Source of the DNA: Aurantiochytrium sp. KH105
Lineage: Eukaryota; Sar; Bigyra; Thraustochytrida; Thraustochytriidae
NCBI GenBank assembly: GCA_003116975.1
Contig: BGKB01000147.1
Location: 107,552 to 171,551, forward strand
Length of the DNA stretch: 64,000 bases
Reading direction: 5' to 3'
In this document: positions 9,726 through 19,375 of the stretch, piece after piece
How the letters are laid out: the number at the start of each line of letters is the position of its first letter
Numbering within the stretch: the stretch's first letter is position 1
Notes under the pieces: generated by a model
What the model was told of the DNA's origin: nothing
Seen by the model: only the letters and a program-made list of their open reading frames with translations
The model's database searches: none
Program-made: the position numbers and the translations under genes

Positions 9726-10092
9726 GGCCAGGGTCGCTCGCTCTCCGCGCGAGCAGCTTTGTTGCCTCTGCGCCGCCGCGGCGTGCCATGGCGTGCCCTG
9801 CCCAGAACGAGAAGACAAGGAGAAGAGCACACGGAGAAGAACGAAGAAGAACAAGAAAAAGCTTGCTTGATGTGCCACAGTGAAAGTCACTGCCAAAGGG
9901 ACGCGCTCGCAGAGCAGAGCAGAGCAGAGCAGAGCAGAGCAAAGCCAAAAGCTCCTCGACGCGACCGGCTGGAGCGACGAAGGCGGAGGCCGAGGAAGAC
10001 AGAGCAGAGGCAGGGCGAGCCGAGCAGAGCAGAGCAGAGGAGAGGAGAGCCAAGCAGAGCAGAGAAGAAAGGAGAGGAGAAGAGGCGGCGAG
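9726..10092. promoter_or_regulatory. divergent promoter interval with AGAGC repeats
   Basis: A short interval between EngB (minus) and the small membrane protein (plus). It contains six tandem AGAGC units at 9911-9940 and shorter runs near 10020-10040. No start codon leads to a plausible protein here. Confidence 0.5.
9911..9940. repeat. (AGAGC)6 tandem repeat
   Basis: Pentanucleotide array inside the divergent promoter interval; related AGAGC units reappear about 80-100 bases downstream. Confidence 0.85.
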
Positions 10093-10548
10093 ATGGGATC
10101 TTCGACATCGACGCCCGAGGCGACAAAGCCCGAGGCGCAAGTGCCGACGGCCGCCGATCTCGAGGAGGAGAGGAAAAAGAAGATCTCGGCCGCGGCTGTG
10201 GAGGCGCGCAAGGATGCGCTCATGAAGGAGATGGAGGCCCGGCGCCAGGAGAGCACCTTGTCGAAGCGGGAGCGGAGGATTAACTGGTTCTTGCTGAGCC
10301 CGCTCGCGTTTGCACCGATTTTGCCGCTGATTCGCATCACGCTGCGGAGACAACCCAAGGTGCGCGACATTGCCTTTCGCGCCACGCTGGCCACCGCCTT
10401 TGTGCACTCTGCGCTGCTGGCAGCCGGGTTCTACAACTTTTCCGAGGCCGAAAGGACCGAGCCCCTTCCGGAACCCTCGCCTTTTGCTGATCCGGCTCAC
10501 GATCCGGCCACATCTGACCCTGCGCCCACGGCCGCGCGCACTTCATAG
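10093..10548 (+). CDS. small membrane protein with N-myristoylation-type start
   Basis: A 151-residue protein of unknown function. The N-terminus MGSSTSTPE fits the myristoylation pattern M-G-x-x-x-S/T. A charged helical segment follows (residues 22-62, rich in E/K/R, probably a coiled coil), then two hydrophobic segments (WFLLSPLAFAPILPLI about 65-80, and AFRATLATAFVHSALLAAGF about 93-112), then a Pro/Ala/Asp-rich tail. It could be a lipid- and helix-anchored organelle protein. I do not recognise a family. It shares a promoter region with EngB. Confidence 0.65.
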   Translation: MGSSTSTPEATKPEAQVPTAADLEEERKKKISAAAVEARKDALMKEMEARRQESTLSKRERRINWFLLSPLAFAPILPLIRITLRRQPKVRDIAFRATLATAFVHSALLAAGFYNFSEAERTEPLPEPSPFADPAHDPATSDPAPTAARTS

Positions 10549-10738
10549 ATTCTTCACTGTCAAGCCACAATACGAACCAGGCAAGCGCTGTCATTCCTGA
10601 CAAAGATAAGCGGAGCTGTAGATCTCTGTCGGACGCTTTGATCCTGCAGTTTGTGAATCGAGTCATTCCTGATAGGGACAACCTCCCCCCCCCCCCCCTT
10701 TCAATCTCTCATTTATCAAAATCGTCTTGATCTTTACA

Positions 10739-11689
10739 TCATACCTCGCAATCTCGCTTTCTTGAAGCACCGGCCTCGACGCCCTCTGGAAGACCGTTGC
10801 TCTGGGAGGACCAGGTCCATACGCGCCACAGGGTTCGCTGCAGGTCTTCGTAGGGCTCGCGACCGTGCGAGGTGCCCAGATTGTCGACGCAGAGGACCTG
10901 GTTGGCGCTCATGTGAAAGCGCGCAGCCTTGTTCATGGCCTGACGCATGTGCTTGGCAAAGACGTCAATCATGGCTTGGTCCTTGGTTGGGTCTTGGCTG
11001 TCCTCGACGGGGCGCACACGGGGCTCGACAGCGTCAAAGACGTTCGGGCACTGAAGCAAGAGACGGCCATCCGTCAGCCGTACCGCAAGTGGGCCAACCC
11101 AGCGTCCTTGGCCGGTTGATGTCACACTAAAGTAGAGCATTTGTACCGGGGTGGAGAAGAGGGCGTCCGCGACCCAGGCCTCGCTCGGGTCTGCGCGAAT
11201 GCTTGCCAAGACGGCTTCGGCTTCAACAGCAAAGTTGGCACCCCCGCCGTTGCTACACGGGCGTTCGCACACCAGAAAGATAAAGTCGGGCATCTGGTAC
11301 CCGTAGACCTTGGTGCCATCAAGATGGAGCGGGTCGAGGGTTTGGTTGGTCGTTTTGTTTTGCTTTGCGCTCGACGCTGTTCCATACTTGTTGTGGGTTT
11401 TCGCCTCTGCACTTGCGGCGAGGGTTACTGCTTCCGCTGTTCCATCATCGCTAATTTTCAGACGGATCTCCGTCGGTGCGAGCGTCGCCAGGCAAGCGTC
11501 CCCGAGAACCATGCTAGGCACTTGCTCGGCGAAGCGCTCAAAGGAAAACTCTGGGTTTTCGTTCTTGACATCGGTAAAGTCCCAGATCGCCATGCCATCC
11601 CGCTGCAGGTCCTCGCGCACGGCCTCTAGGTCTTTGCGCGCCACCGGCGCTAGCACCGAGCGCGCTTCACGCTTGAGTCGCAGCGCCAT
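10739..11689 (-). CDS. TauD/TfdA-family Fe(II)/2-oxoglutarate dioxygenase
   Basis: A 316-residue protein. The iron ligands fit H122-x-D124 in LDPLHLDGT and distal H275 in LGTSHGREPYED, with R285 or R289 as candidate 2-oxoglutarate-binding arginine. This spacing and the sequence VDNLGTSHGRE match the TauD/TfdA clan, whose members hydroxylate taurine, carnitine precursors and other acids. The substrate cannot be told from the sequence. The start at 11689 (MALRLKREARSVLAP) is the first ATG after a stop-free stretch whose upstream part reads through a (GGCT)n repeat. The gene converges on the small membrane protein gene; the stops are about 190 bases apart around a poly-C run. Confidence 0.8.
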   Translation of the reverse strand: MALRLKREARSVLAPVARKDLEAVREDLQRDGMAIWDFTDVKNENPEFSFERFAEQVPSMVLGDACLATLAPTEIRLKISDDGTAEAVTLAASAEAKTHNKYGTASSAKQNKTTNQTLDPLHLDGTKVYGYQMPDFIFLVCERPCSNGGGANFAVEAEAVLASIRADPSEAWVADALFSTPVQMLYFSVTSTGQGRWVGPLAVRLTDGRLLLQCPNVFDAVEPRVRPVEDSQDPTKDQAMIDVFAKHMRQAMNKAARFHMSANQVLCVDNLGTSHGREPYEDLQRTLWRVWTWSSQSNGLPEGVEAGASRKRDCEV

Positions 11690-11716
11690 GATTGATCGAT
11701 GCTTGCGATGTAGGTC

Positions 11717-11752
<36 letters not shown>

Positions 11753-12036
11753 TCTGGGCGAGCTGTCGCCTCGGAATACACGCGATGCGTGGGCACGAGC
11801 GTGCGTTCGTTCGTGCGCCCGCGCGCGCGCTTCTTGCAGCAAAGTCTACGAGCCACCCCTGTCGTATCGAGTTTGCCTGCGAGCACGAAAAGTGCATTGT
11901 TACACACATACACCCAGGCCTCATTGGCAGGCTGACTGACCAGCAAGCACACCTGTTAGCCTGACGTTTGTGTGCCATGTCCGTAAGGACATCAGATCAT
12001 GATGTCACGTCACTGCTGCTTGTCTCGGTCTTGACT
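11690..12036. other. intergenic between two minus-strand genes, with (GGCT)n
   Basis: This interval holds nine GGCT units (11717-11752) just upstream of the dioxygenase start and then unremarkable sequence up to the METTL16 stop. I see no gene. Confidence 0.5.
11717..11752. repeat. (GGCT)9 microsatellite
   Basis: Nine perfect GGCT units 28 bases upstream of the dioxygenase ATG, so probably in its 5' leader. Confidence 0.92.
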
Positions 12037-13386
12037 TTATTCTTGATGCGGGTCATCCTGGCCTTGCTGACGCGCGCGACGTTTCCAGAAACGGGACTGG
12101 CGGATCACGTCGGTGCGAATTCGTTGCATGAGGTTATGGGAGGCTGCTTCGTCGCCATGCGGGGCCAAGAGGACTGCAAGACGGACATTGCGCTGGGCAG
12201 AAATAAGCACGGCAATGCACAAGCAAAGCGCATTGTCTCGACATATGACGATTCGTGCCCGATAGCCACTAGTGTTGTTCTCCAAACAATGCTTTTGAAC
12301 CTGCCATGAGTGAGCACCCCAGAAATCGTCGAGACGCGTCTGGGTCTCGAGGAGATCAACGGGAGACTCAAATTCAAGTGATGGGTGCTGCTTGTGAGGG
12401 CTTCGCTCGATGCGATCTCTTGCGGCTGCAAGCGTAAAGAAAAGTGCGCAATCGGCATCGCTTGTGGCTGTCTCTTTGGCATTCGGAAGCGACGAGAGAG
12501 CCTTGAGACGGACGAGGGCAGGGTGAAATGACCATGCAAGGGCCCAGCGCAGCTTGCGACCCTGGACGAGCCAGGTCGCAGCTACGGCGACAGGCATGTC
12601 AAGTTGCTGTTCGAGGAAGTCAATTGCGCCTTCGATCGAAGCCTTGTGACCAAACATGCATGTTGCCCAGGTCATTCTCGCGCGGACTTTCTCGCTCTGT
12701 ACCATTTCTTGAACCATGGCCTTGAAAAAAGGTAGCTCACCTCCAAGGGCAAAAGATTTCTCATTCTCAGTGCCGCGGAAGTCTGCCTCCGCGGGAGCTG
12801 TTTGAGATACCAGACGAGCTTGTTTGGCCCCGCTCGTTTGCGATACTGTTCGGTATGTTGCAAAGAACGGCGGATTGCAGACACTGGCAACAGGCCCGGG
12901 CACTGTGTCGAGAGCTGGTGTAAGCGCACCGGCAAGATATGTTCCTGGCGAGACCTTGGTGACAGTAATTCGGTGGCCCAGTCCATTGGCACGAACGAGA
13001 TGTTCGGCGTGTTGGACCGCGCGCGGATCGATTTCGGTGCCAATAAAGCGCCAAGCTCGGCCGCGGTTTGCCTTTGCGCTACCGCAGCCAATAAGAGGGA
13101 GAATGCACGAGGCGCCCGTGCCGACATCGATGATCGTTTCGCGCTCAGTCGCGGGACTCGGAGTCGCGGCAGCAGCGGCGCAGAGTAGATCCTGTACCCA
13201 TTCGAGATAGTTGACGCTGCGCGGGACTGCGGGCGTCAGGAAGACGCTGTCCTTGCTGGCGCTCCAAGCAATGCCAAAGTCAGCCTCGAGAAGACCTCGT
13301 GCGACGGCTTCTGCGGCATCGTCTCGCTTCCAGTCGACCCGTTTTCGTTTCGAGCAGACCCTTCGAAAGGCGGCTCTAGTAGCCAT
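12037..13386 (-). CDS. METTL16: METTL16-like RNA N6-adenosine methyltransferase
   Basis: A 449-residue protein with the class I methyltransferase motif I DVGTGASCI (87-95), the acidic ribose-binding segment IGTEIDP (115-121) and the catalytic NPPFF (171-175). The segments VNYLEWVQDLL and QGRKLRWALAWSF are hallmarks of METTL16 and its RlmF relatives. METTL16 methylates U6 snRNA and controls SAM synthetase mRNA splicing in animals; the same role here is inferred. An Arg/Lys-rich N-terminus (CSKRKRVDWKRDD) could contact RNA. The last ~80 residues resemble no known domain and do not show the vertebrate C-terminal repeat domains. Confidence 0.93.
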   Translation of the reverse strand: MATRAAFRRVCSKRKRVDWKRDDAAEAVARGLLEADFGIAWSASKDSVFLTPAVPRSVNYLEWVQDLLCAAAAATPSPATERETIIDVGTGASCILPLIGCGSAKANRGRAWRFIGTEIDPRAVQHAEHLVRANGLGHRITVTKVSPGTYLAGALTPALDTVPGPVASVCNPPFFATYRTVSQTSGAKQARLVSQTAPAEADFRGTENEKSFALGGELPFFKAMVQEMVQSEKVRARMTWATCMFGHKASIEGAIDFLEQQLDMPVAVAATWLVQGRKLRWALAWSFHPALVRLKALSSLPNAKETATSDADCALFFTLAAARDRIERSPHKQHPSLEFESPVDLLETQTRLDDFWGAHSWQVQKHCLENNTSGYRARIVICRDNALCLCIAVLISAQRNVRLAVLLAPHGDEAASHNLMQRIRTDVIRQSRFWKRRARQQGQDDPHQE

Positions 13387-14505
13387 GAGGTTTTTCTCAT
13401 CAGGAACTGACTAGTGCGCGTGGCTAGCTGTCAGTCATCTCTTCACTTCATGTCGCTCTCTTCTCCGTGTTGCTTACCGCTCTGCCCGCGTACACCGAGA
13501 GCGGATGCATTGCAAGCTCCTCCCTGCAACGTTATGAATTTTAGCCTGTAGTCTTTACGAGCCTCAGGCTTTCACGACGCGGGCCCGCTACGCTGTATTT
13601 CTCTCTCTCTCCTTCGCTCTGACGTTTAGACTCTCGCACCGCCACTGCGTCGCGCTGCGCCGCGCTGCGCTGGCCTTCCGTCTCGCCTCGGCCCCGCGCT
13701 CCCTGCGCCAGCCCAGGCCGGTCTATTTCGCTGCGCCGTTCCCTTAGGTCTCTTTCGCAGCCTCAGCTCCAGCCGCCGCCGCCGGGGGTCCCCGCGCCAA
13801 GTCCCAGGTCGCAGAGCCGCCCCCCGGCGCGGATCTTCGCACCGTGGCGGATGACGCGTGCGGCCCGTGCCGTCCATGTCTTGCCATGCTTTGCCGTGCC
13901 ATGCCATGCCATGCCCTGCCGCAGCCACAGCCACACGCGCGAACGCATCGCACCGCACCGCCCCGCCCGCCCCGCCCTGCCAGCCACGCTCGGCCTGCCG
14001 CGCCCTTCCGCCGTCCGCCGCCGCGCGCTCGCCGCCGCTGCGCTGCGCCCCGTCGTCCACCGCTCGCAGCCCGCCGCCGCAAGCTCCCGCGCGGCGCCAT
14101 GCCTGCGCACGCCCATACACGGCGCCGCCCGTGCGCTGCGCGGCCGCGGCGTGCGCGCGGGCACGCCGCGGCGTGCCGTCGACCCGGCACGCGGCGCCGG
14201 CGGGCTCTGCGGGAGGCGGAGCCCGGCGGCCGCTCGATCGCGGCGCGGCGGCGGGGCAGATCGGCGCAGGGCGAGCAGGCCGGACTAGGAGGCGGGAAGA
14301 GAAGAGAAGGAGAGAAAAAGAAGGCCGAGCAACGCGCCAGAACCGCGGCGGCAGACCTGCAACGCGAGGCGCGCGAGGCGGGCGAGGCGGGCGCGAGCGA
14401 GCGGGCGGGCGGGCGGCGAGCATGCTCGCGCGCGGGCGGCGCGCGCTGCGGCGCGGGGACAGGGCGGGCGGCTGGGAGGCGGGCCAGGAGGAGGAGAGCG
14501 GCACG
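13387..14505. other. intergenic, GC-rich, divergent promoter METTL16 / Q-rich gene
   Basis: Very GC-rich sequence with long open frames on both strands that are compositional shadows (Ala/Arg/Pro). A (GCCAT)n run lies near 13890-13915. There is an in-frame alternative ATG for the Q-rich gene at 14422. Nothing else was recognised. Confidence 0.4.
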
Positions 14506-15495
14506 ATGGGCGGCGCCGGACCGGCAACGGCGGCGGCCGGGGCGCAGATGGCGCGCGCGGGCGGGCCCGTGACGAGCGGACGCGCCGCCGAGGCCGCCGA
14601 GCCCCGGCGCGCGAGGCGGATCCCGAGGATGGCCAGGCGCAAGCGGAGCTCCAAGGGCGAGCAGCAGCTGCAGCTGCAGCTGCAGCGCCAGCTGAGCGAG
14701 CACGGGACCATGGAGGTTGGAGACGACGAGGACGCGACGGACGAGGAAGACGAGCTCGACGTGCGGAGGAGCGCCAGCGCCAGGATGCGCAAGCCGTGGG
14801 CTTCCGGCAAGAGCCTGCGCGGCGCCTTTCGGTCTGGACGCTCGGCGCGCACAGACGTGCAGAGCGACTGGACGATCGCCTCGGACTTTGTCCAGTTCGA
14901 CGATAACGAGGGTGAGACTGGGAACATGGTTCAGCACACGGCCCCGGTCCAGACTCAACAAGCCGCCAAGACGCAGCCGCAACCGATGCAGCAACGGCCG
15001 GTCCAGCAACAGTCGTGGCAAACGCAGCAAATGCCGCAGCAGCAGCAGCAGCAATACAACCAAAATCCGCACATGCAGCACATGCAACGCATGGAGCAGC
15101 AGAAAGCCCAGCAACCCATGGCGCAGCAACCGTGGGGTGTCGAACCGTCGCAGCCTTCGCACTTTGCTCCCCAGCCCCAGACACATACGCACGCGCAGAT
15201 GCAGACGCAGATGCAGACGCAGTGGCGCCCCGAAAGCCAATGGCAACGGGGGACTCTCGACTCGCCACAAATGGAGAGGCCCGAGTCCATGTCGCCTGGC
15301 TATTCGGGCTGGCAGCCGAGCCAGCCGGAGTCCTTTGGCGGACACCAGTTCGAGTCTGTCATTGGACGCGCGGAAGGCGGTAAAACCGCGACCCGAGGTC
15401 GCTTCAAGCGTAGCCCTGGCAAGAAGATGACCGTGGATGACGGTTTTCTCGAGCCGCTGGGCACGACACACCATGCCTTTAACATTCCCAATTGA
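14506..15495 (+). CDS. glutamine-rich low-complexity protein
   Basis: A protein of 329 residues from ATG 14506, chosen for the context CACGATGG that is also seen at the phosducin-like gene; an in-frame ATG at 14422 is the alternative. The order is an Ala/Arg-rich N-terminus, an acidic patch (GDDEDATDEEDELD), a basic segment (SARMRKPWASGKSLRGAFRSGR), then ~180 residues rich in Gln/Met/Pro/His (QTQQMPQQQQQQ). The ordered-looking C-terminus is FLEPLGTTHHAFNIPN. No enzymatic domain is visible; such proteins are often RNA-granule, transcription or splicing cofactors, but this is only composition. The gene diverges from METTL16. Confidence 0.65.
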   Translation: MGGAGPATAAAGAQMARAGGPVTSGRAAEAAEPRRARRIPRMARRKRSSKGEQQLQLQLQRQLSEHGTMEVGDDEDATDEEDELDVRRSASARMRKPWASGKSLRGAFRSGRSARTDVQSDWTIASDFVQFDDNEGETGNMVQHTAPVQTQQAAKTQPQPMQQRPVQQQSWQTQQMPQQQQQQYNQNPHMQHMQRMEQQKAQQPMAQQPWGVEPSQPSHFAPQPQTHTHAQMQTQMQTQWRPESQWQRGTLDSPQMERPESMSPGYSGWQPSQPESFGGHQFESVIGRAEGGKTATRGRFKRSPGKKMTVDDGFLEPLGTTHHAFNIPN

Positions 15496-16009
15496 CGAGA
15501 TCATTTGGTTTGGATGGACGAGCTGAATGTGCTGAGGTCGACGCCCTATTGAGAGAAGTGTTATTGCTTCCTTGTCAGTAAGATATATTGCTTGAGACAA
15601 TCAATCATTACGCGAACTTGGCCTTGGTCAACCACACTTTATAATTTACAGAAAGAAAGAAAGAAAGAAAGAAGGCGCATCTTTCGCTGCAATACAATAC
15701 AGCAAAGGAGTAGTGCCCTTTTTTTGGGGGGGGGGGAGGGGGAATGGCGTGACTTGCCTGCCTCAGCAAAAGATGACAGTTGTGTAGGCTGGCAGAGAGA
15801 TCAGTTCTTATAACAATTTTAAAAATTCAGACGAACGATACTCAAGTTGAGTATTTCAGAGTGTGAAACTTGATGTTCACAATCGACATCTGTGCAAAAA
15901 GACCGTCCTGTCATTACAGTTCCTTTCACACGACGAATACCTTTATGTTTGCTTGTGTGTATTTGTTTGCTTGCTTGTTTTGTTGGTCGTTTGGATGATG
16001 ATCTCCAAA
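15496..16009. other. convergent intergenic region with GAAA repeat and poly-G
   Basis: Two genes converge here. The interval has (GAAA)n at 15651-15674 and a 10-base G run at about 15726, and is AT-richer than its surroundings, as expected for 3' untranslated regions. No gene seen. Confidence 0.5.
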
Positions 16010-17155
16010 TTAAAACAGTGGCCGGTAATCGCTTCGCCGCTTGCAAGGTGGCGAAACAGGAAGCCCACGCGCCTGCTCAAAGCTCCTTCGCACCTTCCAC
16101 CACTCGGCATGCATTTCATTACAGAGAGGCTTTTCAAGTTTGCGGCACTCCCAAGGTTTTTGACAAACGGTGAAATGGATAGAAATGACCTCGGAAATTG
16201 GCGTCTCCTCGCAGTTCTTGGTCGAGACCATGGCATTGTAGCGACAGTAGTCGAGCACACGCTTGTTGTCAGGGTCAACGCGATTGTAGTAATATGAGAT
16301 GAGACCCTGAATGGTCTGACCGCCCCAACACCAGCCAATATTCTGGCCAGCCCAGCCCGAACCCGGGCGAAAGTCGCCCTCGCGAACAATGTCCACGAGC
16401 CGCTCAAAGGTCTTGACACTCGGCCGCAGCACCATAAATCCACCCTGCACGGGAGGCGCTGCACTGTGTCCCGAGTCCATGGCATGATCATACGTAAAGA
16501 GCATCTCTTCGGGAAAGTCAAAGAGATGGTCCAAGCTTTGCACAATGAGCGTGTCCATGTCGAGGAGGACGACACGGTCATAGGCTGTGAGCTGAAACGC
16601 GCGCAGTTTGAGGAGCTCAAGCACGCCGCAGCAGCCTGACTTGTCAATTGTCTCGCGCAAATGCTTGCCCTGAATCTCGGCGCTGGTGATGGGCTCCGGG
16701 TATTCAAGGATCTCAATGCCGAGTTCGCGCAGCGCGGGCCGCGTTGTTGTCACGGAGGGATGCACGATGGCAACAAAGCTGACGTCGTGCGCAGATCCGA
16801 GCATGTCCACCGAGTGCTTGAGCACGGCGGCGCCATCGAGATACTTGCCGTCCTTGGTTATGGTCACCGCGAAGGCGATCTTGAGCCGGTTAAAATCGTC
16901 GCTGGCCGCCACGCCGCGCAGACTGGCGTCGAGCGCCAGCCCCGGCCCCGCGAGCGCCGTGCGCGCCGCGGCAGCGGGTCCGCCGGCCCCGAGGCGCTGC
17001 TGCTGCTGCTGCTGCTGCGGCGGCGGCGGCAGCTCGGTCCACGCGGTGGCGAGCGAGAGGAGCGTTAGCCCGAGGAGCGCGGCGGCCGCCAGGCGCCAGA
17101 GTCGCGCGCGCTTGGCGGCCGCGCCGTCGTTCTCCTTGACACCGCTCGACGCCAT
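16010..17155 (-). CDS. GT8-family glycosyltransferase, type II membrane protein
   Basis: A 381-residue protein. A short basic cytosolic tail (KRARLWR) precedes a signal anchor at about 21-38 (LAAAALLGLTLLSLATAW). A Pro/Gln stem (PPPPQQQQQQQ) is next, followed by a catalytic domain starting near residue 90. The metal-binding D-x-D is DMD at 199-201 within RVVLLDMDTLIVQSLD, and PPVQGGFMVLRPS is typical of the glycogenin/GUX branch of GT8. It probably works in the Golgi lumen; donor and acceptor are unknown. The ATG at 17155 faces the phosducin-like gene across 309 bases. Confidence 0.85.
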   Translation of the reverse strand: MASSGVKENDGAAAKRARLWRLAAAALLGLTLLSLATAWTELPPPPQQQQQQQRLGAGGPAAAARTALAGPGLALDASLRGVAASDDFNRLKIAFAVTITKDGKYLDGAAVLKHSVDMLGSAHDVSFVAIVHPSVTTTRPALRELGIEILEYPEPITSAEIQGKHLRETIDKSGCCGVLELLKLRAFQLTAYDRVVLLDMDTLIVQSLDHLFDFPEEMLFTYDHAMDSGHSAAPPVQGGFMVLRPSVKTFERLVDIVREGDFRPGSGWAGQNIGWCWGGQTIQGLISYYYNRVDPDNKRVLDYCRYNAMVSTKNCEETPISEVISIHFTVCQKPWECRKLEKPLCNEMHAEWWKVRRSFEQARGLPVSPPCKRRSDYRPLF

Positions 17156-17464
17156 GGTCTCCCCCCTCGTGGCGTCCGCCCGACCGGTTCTGCCGGCGAG
17201 CGTGCGAGCGAGCGCCCGAGCCGCGCGAGCACCAGCACGAGCACGAGCGCGAGCACCACGTGGCGGTGGGTCAACAGGAGCGGGCAGGAGACAAACACAG
17301 AAACAAACGCCGGCGCAACACAGCCGCGAAGGCGGAAACAACAGAAGAAAAGCGGCGGCAACAGGGGAGCCAAGTTTTCCGAGTCTTCAAACGTGCAAGA
17401 GGCGAGGCGGCGCAGGTCGAAGCGGAGCGGGGCGAGGCGAGGCGAGGCGAGGCGAGGCGGCACG
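17156..17464. promoter_or_regulatory. divergent promoter interval with (GGCGA)n
   Basis: The GT8 and phosducin-like genes start at its two ends. A (GGCGA)n array at 17430-17459 abuts the phosducin-like start codon (17465). Confidence 0.55.
17430..17459. repeat. (GGCGA)n tandem repeat at a start codon
   Basis: About six GGCGA/GGCGG units ending six bases before the ATG; such placement puts the repeat in the 5' leader of the phosducin-like mRNA. Confidence 0.85.
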
Positions 17465-18933
17465 ATGGACGGCGAGGGCGGCAGCGGGTACCTGGGCGAC
17501 GGCGCCGTGCAGCGCGGGCCGCAGAAGATCCAGACGCTGAGCGGCGACATGGAGAAGAAGCTGCTGAGCCAGGATCTCGCCAAGGAAAGGGACTCCGACG
17601 AAGACGGCGGGCCCCGCGCGCGCCTCGAGGTCGACTCGGACGTCAGGTACGTGCAGAGCGAGAGGTGCGCGGGCGGCCGGGCGGGCAAAGTCGGGCACAG
17701 ATGGCGAGGCTAGCTGGCATGCTGGCTGGCGTCGTCAGGCCTTGCAGAGCGCAAAGGGACCTGAGCAGAGGAAGGAAACCTGCGAAGGGTCTGTCTGTCT
17801 CACCGCCTGTCCATGCACACGAACGCACAAAGCCCATCAACATGACCTTCTTCGATGGGGGGGAAATCTTCATCAGGGAAAGAGGATCGTGAACTAACAA
17901 AGCGAATTGCTGCGACGCATTGTCTTGCTGTGTCGTACACGCGCATTCCGTGCATTTGCATAGTCTTGACGAGGACGAAGAAAACGACATTGTGCCGGAT
18001 GATGCCGTTGAGGCGGACCCGAAAAAGGAAAACTGGGCCGAGGTGCTGACCAAGGTTCGCAGAAAGAACAACACGGGCCCCAAGGGTGTCAAGGCAGACT
18101 ACGAGGAGGCAAAGGCCATTATGCGACGACGCATCGAGACGAAAAAGTTGCAAGACTTGGAGGCCTTCAAGCGCCAAGGGTACGGCGCCACAACAACGGA
18201 GGAGTCCATTTCATACCATTCGCGCGCGCAACGAGGGCTCGTGGGCTCACATGTCCGTAAATACGACGCAGACGCCGAGGACAACTCTGACGAGGATGGT
18301 GACTCTGATGATGACGACGAAGCGTTTTTGGCCGCGTATCGCCAGCATCGCATGGATCAAATGTCGGGCCTCAACGCCCTCCCAAAGTTTGGCCGCGTGA
18401 TCCCTGTAGACAAGTTTCAGTTCCTGGACGAGATTGATAATGCTGATCCGCGAACTTTTGTGGTGACCCACATTTACGAGGAGTACATTGCTGCATGTCG
18501 GAAGATGAATCAAGTGCTGGAACAGCTGGCGCAAAAGCAGTCGCACGTGAAAATCTGCAAGCTTGTGGCCACTGAAGCGGACCAGACTCTTTCTCACCGC
18601 GCGCTCCCTGCTTTTCTCGTATACCGTGCGGGTGAGATCGTCAACGACTCTTCGGTGGCGATTAACGAGAACGAATTTGGGTCCGGTGACTTTGGTCTTT
18701 CGGATCTTGAATTCTTCTTTTCTTCTCGGTATGGGATCGAGATGCAGGGCGTCGACGTATCTGCGTCCGAGCGCGCCAAGTCTCGCGTCGACATGGACGC
18801 TGATCAAAATGAGGACAAGTGGCAGAGTTCGTCTGCGCAGTCGCTGGGCCGTGTTGATCTCTTGCAAAACCGTGTTTCCAAGTTATCCATCAGGAGAGCC
18901 AACGCCGCGGACGAGGACGACGATGACTGGTAG
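17465..18933 (+). CDS. PDCL: phosducin-like protein, two exons
   Basis: Modelled as exons 17465-17646 and 17964-18933, giving 383 residues. The donor CAG/GTACGT and acceptor TTTGCATAG keep the frame (phase 2) and join EVDSDV to LDEDEENDIV. The C-terminal half is a phosducin-type thioredoxin fold: FGRVIPVDKFQFLDEIDNAD begins it, THIYEEYIAACRKMNQVLEQ and CKLVATEAD follow, and LPAFLVYRAGEIVNDSSVAI is the central strand-turn. An acidic patch (DNSDEDGDSDDDDEAFLAAY) precedes the domain, and the last residues are DDDDW. Family members are co-chaperones of the CCT chaperonin for G-beta or tubulin folding. The first exon is Gly/Asp-rich. Confidence 0.85.
17647..17963 (+). other. spliceosomal intron in phosducin-like gene
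   Basis: A 317-base intron bounded by GT (17647) and AG (17963). It contains in-frame stops and its removal restores a continuous acidic segment, which supports it. Confidence 0.8.
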
Positions 18934-19322
18934 GCCGGGAGGAAGATTGGTGGGACGGCGGAATGGTAGGCAGGTGGGTAGGTAGAAGGAGCGCGGCGGC
19001 TCCTTCTTGTTTCCGCGGCCGAAACGTAACGCTCCCTTTTTTCTCGAGGCGTGGCGCCTGGATCAGTACTCTTTGCTTGTTTTTCTCTCCCCAAAAACCA
19101 TTTTGCTCTTCCACCTCTAATTTTGAACTCTCGGTGAGACTCATGAGTCAGACCGCGAGTAGAAAATTGTCTTGGTTCCCTTGATCGATGACCAGTCTGT
19201 GCACAGAAACGTCTTGCTTTCGGCCATTGCTTGCAGAATAGTTGGCGGCTGAACAAACACAGGCCAATAGGTTTGGTCAGCTCGCTCGCTGATTACGCTG
19301 GCAGGCTGACTGACCTGGCGGC

Positions 19323-19375
19323 TGGCTAGCTAGCTAACTAGCTAGCTCGCTCGCTCGCTCGCTCGCTGGCTCGCT
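19323..19375. repeat. TAGC / TCGC simple repeats
   Basis: Alternating TAGC-type units followed by CTCG-type units; both are near-palindromic. Similar TAGC and TCGC words recur at 20045-20065 and 22410-22435. Confidence 0.8.

Noticed and set aside
9726-10394. Extension of the EngB frame upstream by ~220 codons
   Set aside because: The extension is Leu/Ser/Cys-rich antisense of the AGAGC repeats and of the divergent small-protein gene, while MLGAARAAARRRPG gives a natural presequence start.
11717-11752. Regular repeat suspected as a CRISPR-like array
   Set aside because: It is a plain (GGCT)9 microsatellite without spacers, in a eukaryotic genome.
13626-15600. Long minus-strand frames opposite the Q-rich gene
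   Set aside because: Their composition (Leu/Arg/Ala, Cys/Cys runs) is the complement of CAG/GC-rich plus-strand codons; no start context or domain.
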